Source of the DNA: Spirochaetaceae bacterium
Lineage (GTDB): Bacteria > Spirochaetota > Spirochaetia > Treponematales > Rectinemataceae
Direction of reading: 5' to 3'
Assembly (NCBI GenBank): GCA_025355995.1
Contig: JANXYQ010000004.1
Location: 1 to 40,015 of the forward strand
Length of the DNA stretch: 40,015 bases
In this document: positions 7,471-15,393 of the stretch, piece by piece
How the letters are laid out: each line of letters begins with the position of its first letter
How positions within the stretch are numbered: position 1 is the stretch's first letter
The notes under the pieces: model-generated
What the model saw: the letters and a program-made list of their open reading frames with translations, nothing else
Told to the model about the DNA's origin: nothing
The model's database searches: none
Position numbers and translations under genes: made by a program

Positions 7471-8799
7471 TCACGTCCCCTTGGGCTGGGCGGCGATCGC
7501 GGAGGCCGCGGCGGCGATCTCGTCGAGGAGCTCGCCTATGTCGCCGGCCTCGACGGAGGAGAAGGCGACCCGGAGGCAGCGGTCCTGTATCGTGACCGTC
7601 CCGATGCCCCGCTCGAGCAGGAGCTTCTTGCGGAGCGCCTCGGCCGGGATGCCGACGCACTCGAGGCTCAGGAAGTATCCGGAATTGAAGGGCAGGGGCC
7701 GGAGGCAGGACGGCAGGGGCCGCGAGGCGAGGCGGTCGCGGGCGCGCGCGTAGCGCTCCGCGAGGAGGCCGCGCAGGCGCGCCTTCTGCTCGCTCGCGCC
7801 CGCGGCGTCGAAGGACTTGAGCAGGAGGTTCTGGGCGGGGGCGGAGGAGTTGGAGACCGAGGAGCGCACGAGGCCCATGAGCTTCTTGACGAGGGCATCG
7901 TAGCCCTTCGGGCCGAGGGATGCCGAGCCGAAGGTCAGGAAGCCTATGCGGAAGCCCCAGACGTAATCCTCCTTGGTCGGGCCGTCGGCCTTGACCGCCA
8001 GGATGTTGGGATGGGCCCAGGCGATCCTCGCGAAGATGGACTCCCTCAGCAGCCCCTCCTCGTATTGCAGCCCGAAATAGGCGTCGTCGACGAGGACCAG
8101 GAGGGCGATGCCCTCCTCGGCTATCCGCCTGAAGGCCGCGACGATCGCGTCCGCCTCGGCCAGGGTCGGCGTGTAGCCCGTAGGATTGTTGGGGAAGTTG
8201 AGGACGCAGGCGGCCTTGGCAGCCTTGCCGGCCGCCTTCGAGCGGTTCGCCGAGGCCCGCAAAGCCGATTCGAGCCCCTCGACGTTGAATCCGAGCCCCG
8301 CGAAGGTCGGGTAGGTCGCGCACTTCGCCGCCTTGCGCTCCTCGACTATCAGTCGATAGTTGGGCCACGAGAGATCGGGCAGCGCCAGCTCGTCGCCCTC
8401 GTCGAGGAAGAGATCGACGAAGGCGGAAACGGCGGCGGTGAGGCCCGGCACGACGACGGGCGAGGAGCAGTCCCTGCCCCGCATCGACGGATTCTTCTTG
8501 TCGAGCTCCGCGCGCCAGCGAGAGCGCAGCGCGGCCACGCCCGCGGTCGGCGCGTAGGCCACGGCCTCCTTGGGGCTCAGGGACGGCAGGCCGGCTCGGA
8601 TCGAGTCGAGGATCATCGGCTCCCCGCCTTCGTAGGCCATGCCGATCGTGGCGTTGAAGCGGTGAGCCTTCTCGTCGGCCTCCGCGCTCTGCGAGACTAT
8701 GCCCTTGGGGAAGTACATGCGCCTTCCCAGGGCGGAGAGGAGGCGCTCCGCGACGCTTCCGGCCAATGCCTCGTTGAGTTCTTCCGCGAGCGCATTCAT
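7471..8799 (-). CDS. Class I/II PLP-dependent aminotransferase
   Basis: A 442-residue fold-I aminotransferase. Landmarks: AYAPTAGVAALRSRW (cofactor region), NFPNNPTGY (201-209), DDAYFGL (238-244) and the Schiff-base lysine, probably Lys276 in DGPTKEDYVWGFRIG, whose following Arg would bind the cofactor phosphate. The lysine context GPTKEDYVWGFR is not that of the common AspC or HisC enzymes, and the first ~45 residues (MYFPKGIVSQSAEADEKAHR) read like the aminotransferase subgroup that treats itself as a predicted aspartate/aromatic enzyme, so the amino donor cannot be assigned. An AAGAGGTG ribosome-binding site lies 5 nt before ATG 8799. It is first in an operon with rlpA and is driven by a promoter that mirrors the divergent flavoprotein promoter. 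Confidence 0.88.
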   Translation of the reverse strand: MNALAEELNEALAGSVAERLLSALGRRMYFPKGIVSQSAEADEKAHRFNATIGMAYEGGEPMILDSIRAGLPSLSPKEAVAYAPTAGVAALRSRWRAELDKKNPSMRGRDCSSPVVVPGLTAAVSAFVDLFLDEGDELALPDLSWPNYRLIVEERKAAKCATYPTFAGLGFNVEGLESALRASANRSKAAGKAAKAACVLNFPNNPTGYTPTLAEADAIVAAFRRIAEEGIALLVLVDDAYFGLQYEEGLLRESIFARIAWAHPNILAVKADGPTKEDYVWGFRIGFLTFGSASLGPKGYDALVKKLMGLVRSSVSNSSAPAQNLLLKSFDAAGASEQKARLRGLLAERYARARDRLASRPLPSCLRPLPFNSGYFLSLECVGIPAEALRKKLLLERGIGTVTIQDRCLRVAFSSVEAGDIGELLDEIAAAASAIAAQPKGT

Positions 8800-8819
8800 G
8801 ATTTCACCTCTTCGCGTCT

Positions 8820-8849
8820 ACCCTAAACGTGGGCCTCGAGGGGTGTCAA
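8820..8849 (-). promoter_or_regulatory. Promoter of the aminotransferase-rlpA operon
   Basis: On the minus strand TTGACA (8849-8844), an 18-nt spacer and TAGGGT (8825-8820). Transcription should begin near 8813, leaving a 14-nt leader that just holds the ribosome-binding site. Confidence 0.6.
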
Positions 8850-8874
8850 GGCGGCTAGGCCCTCGGCTTGACAC
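8843..8874. repeat. Inverted repeat formed by the two divergent -35 boxes
   Basis: GTGTCAAG (8843-8850) and CTTGACAC (8867-8874) form a perfect 8-bp inverted repeat across 16 bp. Each arm contains one of the divergent consensus TTGACA boxes, so one bound dimer could affect both promoters. Confidence 0.6.
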
Positions 8875-8898
8875 AAGGCCCGGCCTTGCTCATATATT
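8868..8898 (+). promoter_or_regulatory. Promoter of the FMN-binding protein gene
   Basis: Consensus TTGACA (8868-8873), then the AT-rich -10 region CATATATT (8891-8898), with a 17- to 19-nt spacer depending on the hexamer chosen. It precedes the GGAGG site at 8921-8925. Confidence 0.65.
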
Positions 8899-8930
8899 TA
8901 TCCATCGCGATCATGCTTTCGGAGGCTTCG

Positions 8931-9752
8931 ATGAAGAGAAACATAGCGCTTGTACTCGTATTGTCGGTCGGTCTCGCCGGCCTCGCCTTCGGCCAGATCA
9001 AGGCCAAGGACGGCATCTACTTCGCCCACGAGAAGGACTTCGCCGCGGACTCGGGCTGGATGGACGAGGTGGTCCTGACCGTCAAGGGCGGCAAGATCGT
9101 CGCCTTGCTCTGGAACGGCGTCTCGAACACGGGCGTCGCCGACAAGCGGACCGCTGTCGCCAACGGCGGCTACCCCATGGTCAAGTTCGGCAAGGCCAAG
9201 GCCGAGTGGGACGTCCAGGCCAAGGCGGTGCAGGACTACATCCTCAAGACCCAGGACGTCGGCTTCTCAAAGTTCGACGCCGAGGGCCGCACCGACGCCA
9301 TCTCCGGCGCCACCATCCACGTGAAGGGCTTCTTCGGCCTGGTCAACGAGGCCCTCGCCTCCGCCCCCGTGCCCAAGGGCATCTACAAGAAGGACGGCTG
9401 GTTCTTCAAGGAGCAGGCGGACTTCGACACGACGACCACCTGGAAGGACTCGGTCCTCGTGACCGTGGTCAACGGGACCATCGTCGACGTGCTCTGGAAC
9501 GGCCTCTCGAACGACAAGACCAAGAAATCCAAGCTCGTCGAGGACCTTGCCGGGAAGTACGGCATGGAGAAGGCCGCGAAGAAGGGAGCCTGGCACGTCC
9601 AGGCCAAGGCGGTGCAGGACGCCATCGTCAAGGCTCAGGACCCGGCCAAGATCGCCCTCAAAGCCGATACTACGACCGACGCGATCTCCGGCGCCTCGAT
9701 CCACGCGACCGCGGTAGTGCTCGCGGTAGAAGCCCTTAAGGCAGCCCGGTAA
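8931..9752 (+). CDS. Exported protein with two FMN-binding domains
   Basis: A 273-residue protein with an N-terminal signal peptide (residues 1-21, cleavage after LAFG or LAFGQ). Two FMN_bind domains follow (about 25-145 and 150-273), each ending in the covalent-flavin motif: TDAISGAT with Thr128 and TDAISGAS with Ser256. In the family (RnfG/NqrC, Treponema Ftp substrates), ApbE joins FMN to this Thr/Ser through a phosphoester bond outside the cytoplasm. The two halves share WNG(V/L)SN and WHVQAKAVQD/WDVQAKAVQD segments, so the gene arose by internal duplication. Likely role: an extracytoplasmic electron carrier with two flavins. GGAGG lies 5 nt before the ATG; the start further upstream lacks a site. 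Single gene with its own promoter and terminator. Confidence 0.9.
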   Translation: MKRNIALVLVLSVGLAGLAFGQIKAKDGIYFAHEKDFAADSGWMDEVVLTVKGGKIVALLWNGVSNTGVADKRTAVANGGYPMVKFGKAKAEWDVQAKAVQDYILKTQDVGFSKFDAEGRTDAISGATIHVKGFFGLVNEALASAPVPKGIYKKDGWFFKEQADFDTTTTWKDSVLVTVVNGTIVDVLWNGLSNDKTKKSKLVEDLAGKYGMEKAAKKGAWHVQAKAVQDAIVKAQDPAKIALKADTTTDAISGASIHATAVVLAVEALKAAR

Positions 9753-9771
9753 TACTCGCCCATCGCAATGA

Positions 9772-9806
9772 AAGCCGCATGGAGCGATCCATGCGGCTTA
9801 TTTTTT
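9772..9806 (+). terminator. Intrinsic terminator of the FMN-binding protein gene
   Basis: A perfect 12-bp stem (9772-9783 with 9788-9799), a GCGA loop, then ATTTTTT. It lies 20 nt after the stop codon. Confidence 0.93.
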
Positions 9807-10160
9807 ACACCCCCGCCCTACTGTCGTCCGCGAGTATGCCGCATGCCTAGGCCGTTGAGGCTTGAAGTCCATGAAGCCCACGGACTGCAAGCGATCGTAC
9901 CAGCGCGGTATCGAGGGCTTCAAAGCTGTAGCAGCATAGCATGAACGAGAACGACACGGACTTGCCGTGAATATCTCGAGCATGAGCCTTAACGGCCTGG
10001 ATGCTGCGACACTTTCGGGTACTTACGTAGGGCGACGGGTGTCGCGAGGAACGCGGACCCGCGATTATACGGACTTCAGGCAGCGGAGCCCGCGGTCCGC
10101 GCGACAGGACCCGCCATACGCAGTTAGGAAGATGCTCTTGCATCTATTCCATTTCGCATC
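9807..10160. other. 354-bp interval with no supported gene
   Basis: Open frames exist on both strands (for example 98 codons at 9847-10143, minus), but they lack ribosome-binding sites, their translations are not coding-like (rich in Arg, Ser and Cys), and base composition is patchier than in flanking genes. No tRNA cloverleaf, transposase fragment or clear promoter was found. It may be eroded coding DNA or a regulatory or RNA region. Confidence 0.4.
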
Positions 10161-11222
10161 TCATTGAATCTGATGATTCAGGTCCGCGCCTTCCTCGACC
10201 ACCGATCGGATCGCGCGCTCGAAGGCGGGGATATCCTCCACGCTCTTCGCGGGAGTGAGCTCCTCGGGCCTGGCGATCGCGAGGATCCTCGCCAGGCCCT
10301 CGGCCGCGAGCCTGGCGTCGACGTTATCGAGCGCGAACTCGTGGCCCTCGGGGTTGTTGCCCGGTATCGCATAACCCGTCCCCTCGATCCAGGATTCCTC
10401 CCGGAAGGAATCGACCGCCTCGAGCAGGGCCGCGGCGGAATAGACACGCACGCCGACGTTCGTGAAGCCCTTCGCCCCCGGCGCCGAGGCGGCCCCGGAT
10501 CCCTGCAGCTTGGCGTGGCCGAAGCTCCGCGGCAGGCCCTCGGCGTCCAGGCCGATCGGGTAGGCGGGCGAGTCGAGGGCGGCCGCGGGCAGGAGCATCG
10601 CGACCTCCGTTCCCATCGACCTGAGCGCGTCGAGGGCCATGAGGGAGCACAGGACGGTGCGGCGGGAATTGGCGTCGCCGCCGAAATTGGTCACGACGTA
10701 ATCGGCGCCGCGCCAGAGGGACCTCGCCTGCCACGCGGCGTCCCCGTGCCCGAGCGGCTTACCGTAGGGGGCCGCCTGCTCGCAAAAATCGCGTTCTCCC
10801 GGGGCGATGCCGAGGGGGGCGAGGATCTCGGCCTCTATCTCGGCCTCCCAGCCGCGGACCACGAGGAGGTGGCGCCCGAGAGCGCGGACGGCCGCCAGGG
10901 CGTAGGCGGCTATCGGGACCCTCTCGCCGCCCAGGAGAAAGTCGCGGACCGGGAACAGGCCTCGGGGTCTCCGGGCATCGAAGCCGATGCCCGCCGCCGC
11001 GAGGGACTTAACCCAACGCGAGCCCGAGCCCGCGAGGAGGGTCAGGCAGACGGTGCGGCGCGCGAGGTCGGCGGCGTATTCGGGGACGGAGCCGAAGGGA
11101 GCCTTGCCCGCAGCCCTCGCGGCCGCGTCGCGCTCGGCTAGCGCGATATCCGCAAGCTCGCCCCGGAACGAGGCGGCTTCTGCGAAGCCGCGGCCCGCGA
11201 GGTGGAGGAGTCGTGAATCCAT
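10161..11222 (-). CDS. Predicted GT-A-fold nucleotidyltransferase-like protein
   Basis: A 353-residue soluble protein. Its core resembles NTP-sugar transferases: LLAGSGSRWVKSL (about residues 62-74) is a variant of the GxGxRxxxxxK nucleotide loop, RGLFPV follows at the usual distance, PYGKPLGHGDAAWQA resembles the GTxHA base-binding segment of GlmU-type enzymes, VTNFGGDANS would carry the metal-binding Asp, and ALDNVDARLAAEGL closes the domain. Such enzymes activate a sugar or alditol phosphate with an NTP; substrate unknown. ATG 11222 has no Shine-Dalgarno sequence but lies 7 nt after a TATACT box; an in-frame TTG at 11258 overlaps the -35 box and is rejected as the start. The gene may follow the DUF2156 gene, but it has its own promoter. 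Confidence 0.7.
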   Translation of the reverse strand: MDSRLLHLAGRGFAEAASFRGELADIALAERDAAARAAGKAPFGSVPEYAADLARRTVCLTLLAGSGSRWVKSLAAAGIGFDARRPRGLFPVRDFLLGGERVPIAAYALAAVRALGRHLLVVRGWEAEIEAEILAPLGIAPGERDFCEQAAPYGKPLGHGDAAWQARSLWRGADYVVTNFGGDANSRRTVLCSLMALDALRSMGTEVAMLLPAAALDSPAYPIGLDAEGLPRSFGHAKLQGSGAASAPGAKGFTNVGVRVYSAAALLEAVDSFREESWIEGTGYAIPGNNPEGHEFALDNVDARLAAEGLARILAIARPEELTPAKSVEDIPAFERAIRSVVEEGADLNHQIQ

Positions 11223-11229
11223 GTGCCGA

Positions 11230-11258
11230 AGTATATCCGCGGCCGCGCGGGGGGCCAA
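11230..11258 (-). promoter_or_regulatory. Promoter of the nucleotidyltransferase-like gene, leaderless layout
   Basis: On the minus strand TTGGCC (11258-11253), a 17-nt spacer and TATACT (11235-11230), then 7 nt to the ATG at 11222. Confidence 0.6.
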
Positions 11259-11283
11259 CTCCCCCGGCTCCGGCCTCGCCCCG

Positions 11284-12219
11284 CTACACCAGGCTCTGCT
11301 CGACCGGCGAGGAGGGGGCGGCGCCCGGCTCGGCCTTGAGCACGCGGTACTTGTTCACGAAGGAGCTGGGCCTGTAGGTCATCTTGGCCTGCCTGAGGCC
11401 CTCGTCGCCGAGGTCCTGTTCCCTGTTGATGGACTTGAAGTACGAAGGGAGGGCCTGGGCGAAGGCTTGGTTGATGAACTGATAGATGCCTTTGTATTCC
11501 TCGACGCCCTTCTCGAAATGCACGGCGAACATGCGCCCGCGCGCGAGGGGCTCCCCGAGGCACCAGCCGGCGGGGACGCCGTCGACGTAGTAGACGCAGC
11601 CGCGCATGCCCAGCACCTCGAACAGCTCGAGCGCCTCGAGCGAGGCCTTGAAATCGCCTTCGAAGCCCTTGGCCTCGCGCCACCTCTCGAGGACGGCGAT
11701 CGCGTCCTTGACGTTTTCCTTACGCAGGGGCTTCTGCTCGTAGTCGTACGAGTTGATGAAAGCGTTCACGAGGTTGCGCTTCTTGTGGTAGGTCTTGCCC
11801 GAGAGCTCCGCGAGGTCGGTGCGATCGTAAAGATAGTCGAAGTTGTCCCTGTCCTCGTTCACCGAGTAGCCCCACCGCTCGAGCGAGGCCCTGTGGGCGT
11901 CGGCCTGGGATTCCGAGAGATTCTTCAGGTAGTCGTGGCCGGACATGAGCTCGTCGAGCACGGGCCGCTCCGGCAGGGCGCAGGGCGCATAGAAGAAGGA
12001 CTTCCCGGCCTTCGACCCCTCGATGAGGAAGGTCTTGCCCGGAAGGCGCGACACTCTGTAGCCGTAGGTCTTGCGGAACAGGTAGAGGTTTGAGAAGGTG
12101 AACTCGGAGATCCCGTCGGTGATCATGTTCAGGGCGGGATACAGGGCCTCGCGCATCTCGAGCGAGACGGGGGCGAACTCGGGATAGACGGGGACGGATT
12201 TCGCGGAAGGATTGGGCAT
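11284..12219 (-). CDS. DUF2156 (LPG-synthase C-terminal-like, GNAT-fold) protein
   Basis: A 311-residue soluble protein of the DUF2156 family, whose fold is a double GNAT acyltransferase related to the catalytic domain of lysyl-phosphatidylglycerol synthase. Seen: the N-terminal YPALNMITDGISEFTFSNLYLF motif, the GVPAGWCLGEPL strand that in GNAT folds lines the acyl-donor site, and the C-terminal EQDLGDEGLRQAKMTYRPSS signature, with Asp-Leu-Gly and the downstream lysine conserved in the family. No membrane segments, so it is a free-standing acyl- or aminoacyl-transferase domain, with the substrate unknown. ATG 12219 lacks a ribosome-binding site and lies 7 nt after a -10 box. The next gene starts 62 nt downstream under its own promoter. 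Confidence 0.87.
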   Translation of the reverse strand: MPNPSAKSVPVYPEFAPVSLEMREALYPALNMITDGISEFTFSNLYLFRKTYGYRVSRLPGKTFLIEGSKAGKSFFYAPCALPERPVLDELMSGHDYLKNLSESQADAHRASLERWGYSVNEDRDNFDYLYDRTDLAELSGKTYHKKRNLVNAFINSYDYEQKPLRKENVKDAIAVLERWREAKGFEGDFKASLEALELFEVLGMRGCVYYVDGVPAGWCLGEPLARGRMFAVHFEKGVEEYKGIYQFINQAFAQALPSYFKSINREQDLGDEGLRQAKMTYRPSSFVNKYRVLKAEPGAAPSSPVEQSLV

Positions 12220-12226
12220 ACGTCAT

Positions 12227-12256
12227 ATGATACGGATCGGGGGTGGGCGAAGGCAA
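12227..12256 (-). promoter_or_regulatory. Promoter of the DUF2156 gene, leaderless layout
   Basis: On the minus strand TTGCCT (12256-12251), an 18-nt spacer and TATCAT (12232-12227), then 7 nt to the ATG at 12219. It falls between this gene and the end of the diguanylate cyclase gene. Confidence 0.58.
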
Positions 12257-12269
12257 GGCAAAGGGCCGG

Positions 12270-15200
12270 TTAATCCGAAGTTCGGTTGCGGCCCCTCTGC
12301 TTGGCGGCCATGAGCGCCTTCTCCGCCGCCTCTACCAGGAAGGCCGGGGAGTGCCCGTCCTCGGGCTGGACCGAGGCGCAGCCCACGCTCACGGTCAGGA
12401 CCGGATCGGGCCTCGAATCGCTCCTCGGGATCGCGAGGCTCTCCACGGCCCTCCTCGCCTCCTCGCCCTCCTTCATCGCCCCCTCCAGTCCCGTCTCCTC
12501 GAGTATGAATAGGAACTCCTCGCCGCCGAAGCGCCCGACGAGGTCGGAGGACCTGTGCACGCAGCCGGCCAAGGCATCCGCCACCAGCCGCAGGCTCTCG
12601 TCGCCCGCCGCCCTGCCGTAACGGTCGTTATAGGCCTTCAAGTGGTCCACGTCGACCATGATGACCGCGAGGTCGAGCTTCATGCGGACCGCGCGCTCGA
12701 AGGCGAGATCGAGGTGCTCCTGGAGCTTGAGGCGGTTCGGCAGGCCGGTCAAGGGATCGACAATGGCGGCGCTCTCCATCGTCGCGCTCGTTTCGACGAG
12801 CTTGGCGAGGAGGGTATCGGCCTCGTCCCGGGCCGCCTGGAGCGAGGCGCGAGAGGAGAAGAAGGAGATCGAATAGCCGCCGAGCGCGAGCAGAGCCGCG
12901 TAGAGGATCAGGGCCAGGGGGCTGGTCCAGGGCGAGTAGCCCACCGCTACCGGCAGGGCGAGGCCTTCCTCGTTCCAGAGGCCGTCGTTATTGGAGGCGC
13001 GAACGCGGAAGACATAGCGGCCGCCGGGCAGGTTCGTATAGGTCGCGGAATGTCCGGGGCCGGGCGGCGACCAGGACTCGTCGAAGCCCTCGAGCCTGTA
13101 GGAATAGCGATTTCGCCCCGGATCATGGAAATCGAGGGCGACGAATTCGAAGGACGCCGAATTGCCGCGCCAGCCCAGTTCGAGCCGCCGGAGGCGAGAG
13201 GCGGCCACGGCGCCGATCGCCGGCCTTCCCTTCGGCGCTATCGAGCTGAAAGCCACCGGCGGCCGGTGGTCGTTGAACGCGTACCGGCTGGAATCGAAAT
13301 GGTAGAGCCTGTCGAGGGCCCCGAAATACAGGGAGCCGTCGGGCGCGCGGAACGCGCCCGAGAAGAACTCCGCACTTCGGTATTCGCCATAGAGCGAGAG
13401 GCCGTGGAAGCGGCCCGAGCCTCGGTCGTAGACGGCGAGGCCGGCCTGGGTCGCCACCCACAGGTCTTCCGAGGGGTCCTCGAGGACGCGGAGCGCGGTA
13501 TTGCTCGGCAGCCCGTCCCTGGTCGTGTAGCTCACGAAGGAATCGGTCTCCGGCTCGTAGCGCATGAGGCCGCCGCCGGCCGTCCCGATCCAGAGGATCT
13601 TGCGCGAGTCGAGGAATATCGTGCGGATCGAATCGGAGGAGACGCCGCCGGGCTTGGCCGGATTATAGAAATACCGCGCGAAACGGCCGTTCTCGAGTCG
13701 ATTAAGGCCCTTGTTCGTGCCGACCCAGAGCCTGCCGAGGCCGTCGTACGCGAGGGCGGTCACCAGGTTGTCCGAGAGCGAGGAGTCGTCCGCGCCGTCG
13801 TGGGCGAAATGGGAGAAGCCCGAGGCGCCGGGCCTCGTATCGGCCCAGAAATCCAGGCCCGAACGGAAGGTCCCGATCCAGGCCCCGCCCCCGGGAGCGT
13901 CCGCCATCGCGTAGATGACCTCCGAGGAGAGCGAGCCGGCCTTCCCGGCCATCGGCCGAAGCGAGGAGAAGGAGTCGCTGGCCCGGTCGTAGCGGGCTAG
14001 GCCGTCGTTCGTGCCCGCCCAGATCCCGCCGGAAGAGTCCTCGCGGATGAAGTTGACGATGTCGTTGGGCAAGGAACCCGGCTTCCCCGCCTCGCGGCGG
14101 TATCTGCGCCAGGCCCCCGAGGGGTCGCGCCGCGCCAGTCCCTCGTTGTAGACGCCGACCCACAGGTAGCCTCGGCTGTCGAGGAGGACGGCGTAGACCT
14201 TTCCCGAGGGCATTCCCGCGGGGCTCGAGGAGATGGTCTCGAAGCCGCGCCGGCCGCCGCCCAGCTTGCTGACGCCGCCCCCGTTCGTGCCGATCCAAAG
14301 CTCCCCGGAGCTGTCCCGGAGCATCGAGTAGACGACGTCGTTCGCGAGGGAACCCGGGGAGGCGGAGGCGCGCCTGCGCGCGAAGGTCCCCGACGCGACG
14401 TCGTACTCGAAGAGGCCCCCGCCCCAGGTGCCGACGTACACCGTGCCCTCCTCGGAGGCGCAGAGCGAGTAGGCGCGCTCGTCGGCCGTCGGATGGTTCT
14501 CGAAGGTCCCCGCGCCGGGGTCGAAGAGGGAAAGGCCACCGTACCAGGTGGCCACCCAGAGCCTGCCGGCGGGATCCTCGTCGATGGCCATCACGAAGTC
14601 CGAGAGTCCGGGGTTGCGGTAGGCGCGGAAGCTCCGCGACGCGGAATCGCAGAGGGCGAGTCCTCCGCCTGAGGTGCCTACCCACAGCCGTCCCTCGCGA
14701 TCGACCTTCAGCGCGCGCACGACGTCGGAGGGAAGGCTCCTTGGGTCGGCGGCCGAATGCCGGAGGCGCGTGAAGCGGCCCGTCGACTCGTCGAGGAGGT
14801 TCAGGCCCGAGAGGGTGCCCACCCAAAGCAGGCCCTTCGCGTCCCTGGCTATGCAGGTCACTACGTCATTGGAGAGGGAATCGCCCCTCGCCGCGTCGTT
14901 CGCGTAGTTTACGAAGCGCTCGGTCGCGAGGTCCAGTCGGGCGAGGCCGCCGTAGGTGCCGGCCCAGAGGACGCCGCCGTCCAGGTAGATCGTCTGGACG
15001 AGGTCGTGGGGAAGGCTCCCGGCATCGAAGGGCGCGTGGGCGAAGAGCTTGAAGGAATAACCGTCGTAGCGGGCCAGGCCGCCCTGGGTGCCGAACCAGA
15101 GGAAACCCTGGGAATCCTGGGCGATGCCCGAAACCGAGGCGTTGGGGAGGCCGTCCCTGGTACCCAGGGTGGAAAAAAACGGGGTAGAGTCGTCGGGGAC

Positions 15201-15284
15201 AGGGACGGCCGCCGCGGAAGCGGCCGCCGCGCTGGCGGCGAGGAATGCCGCGAGCGAGAGGGCCAGCTTAGTCCCGGTGCGCAT
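12270..15284 (-). CDS. Two-propeller sensor diguanylate cyclase
   Basis: A 1004-residue membrane protein with, in order: a signal peptide (residues 1-30); 14 Reg_prop repeats of the LWVGT-x-GGL type, enough for two seven-bladed propellers, to about residue 690; a Y_Y_Y domain (FVALDFHDPGRNRYSYRL ... YTNLPGGRYVFRVRASN); one transmembrane helix (LALILYAALLALGGYSISFF); a short coiled coil; and a C-terminal GGDEF domain. The active site is GGEEF at about residue 920, with the upstream DVDHLKAYNDRYG metal/substrate region and an inhibitory-site RSSD 5 residues before it. The layout is that of hybrid two-component sensors, but with a cyclase in place of the kinase: an extracytoplasmic ligand, perhaps a glycan, would control c-di-GMP synthesis. 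Start ATG 15284 is set by the signal peptide; there is no ribosome-binding site. Confidence 0.92.
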   Translation of the reverse strand: MRTGTKLALSLAAFLAASAAAASAAAVPVPDDSTPFFSTLGTRDGLPNASVSGIAQDSQGFLWFGTQGGLARYDGYSFKLFAHAPFDAGSLPHDLVQTIYLDGGVLWAGTYGGLARLDLATERFVNYANDAARGDSLSNDVVTCIARDAKGLLWVGTLSGLNLLDESTGRFTRLRHSAADPRSLPSDVVRALKVDREGRLWVGTSGGGLALCDSASRSFRAYRNPGLSDFVMAIDEDPAGRLWVATWYGGLSLFDPGAGTFENHPTADERAYSLCASEEGTVYVGTWGGGLFEYDVASGTFARRRASASPGSLANDVVYSMLRDSSGELWIGTNGGGVSKLGGGRRGFETISSSPAGMPSGKVYAVLLDSRGYLWVGVYNEGLARRDPSGAWRRYRREAGKPGSLPNDIVNFIREDSSGGIWAGTNDGLARYDRASDSFSSLRPMAGKAGSLSSEVIYAMADAPGGGAWIGTFRSGLDFWADTRPGASGFSHFAHDGADDSSLSDNLVTALAYDGLGRLWVGTNKGLNRLENGRFARYFYNPAKPGGVSSDSIRTIFLDSRKILWIGTAGGGLMRYEPETDSFVSYTTRDGLPSNTALRVLEDPSEDLWVATQAGLAVYDRGSGRFHGLSLYGEYRSAEFFSGAFRAPDGSLYFGALDRLYHFDSSRYAFNDHRPPVAFSSIAPKGRPAIGAVAASRLRRLELGWRGNSASFEFVALDFHDPGRNRYSYRLEGFDESWSPPGPGHSATYTNLPGGRYVFRVRASNNDGLWNEEGLALPVAVGYSPWTSPLALILYAALLALGGYSISFFSSRASLQAARDEADTLLAKLVETSATMESAAIVDPLTGLPNRLKLQEHLDLAFERAVRMKLDLAVIMVDVDHLKAYNDRYGRAAGDESLRLVADALAGCVHRSSDLVGRFGGEEFLFILEETGLEGAMKEGEEARRAVESLAIPRSDSRPDPVLTVSVGCASVQPEDGHSPAFLVEAAEKALMAAKQRGRNRTSD

Positions 15285-15292
15285 GGCTCGAT

Positions 15293-15298
15293 GATATA
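15293..15298 (-). promoter_or_regulatory. -10 element of the diguanylate cyclase gene
   Basis: TATATC on the minus strand (15298-15293), 8 nt before the ATG at 15284. No convincing -35 was found at the right distance, so this member of the leaderless group is weak. Confidence 0.35.
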
Positions 15299-15355
15299 AG
15301 CCGCGGGCGCCGGTTGGATAGTCCGTCGCCGCGGCTACCGCCGCGATTGTGGTAC

Positions 15356-15385
15356 TTGCCCCCGGCGGGCGCGATTGTGCATACT
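15356..15385 (+). promoter_or_regulatory. Promoter of the peptidase T gene, leaderless layout
   Basis: TTGCCC (15356-15361), an 18-nt spacer and CATACT (15380-15385), then 8 nt to the ATG at 15394. No Shine-Dalgarno sequence lies between them. Confidence 0.52.
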
Positions 15386-15393
15386 CGGCGACC

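Noticed and set aside
9847-10143. 98-codon minus-strand frame in the unexplained interval
   Set aside because: No ribosome-binding site, coding-unlike composition and no motif; kept only as an interval description.
11222-11258. TTG at 11258 as the start of the nucleotidyltransferase-like gene
   Set aside because: It coincides with the -35 box of a good promoter whose -10 points to ATG 11222.
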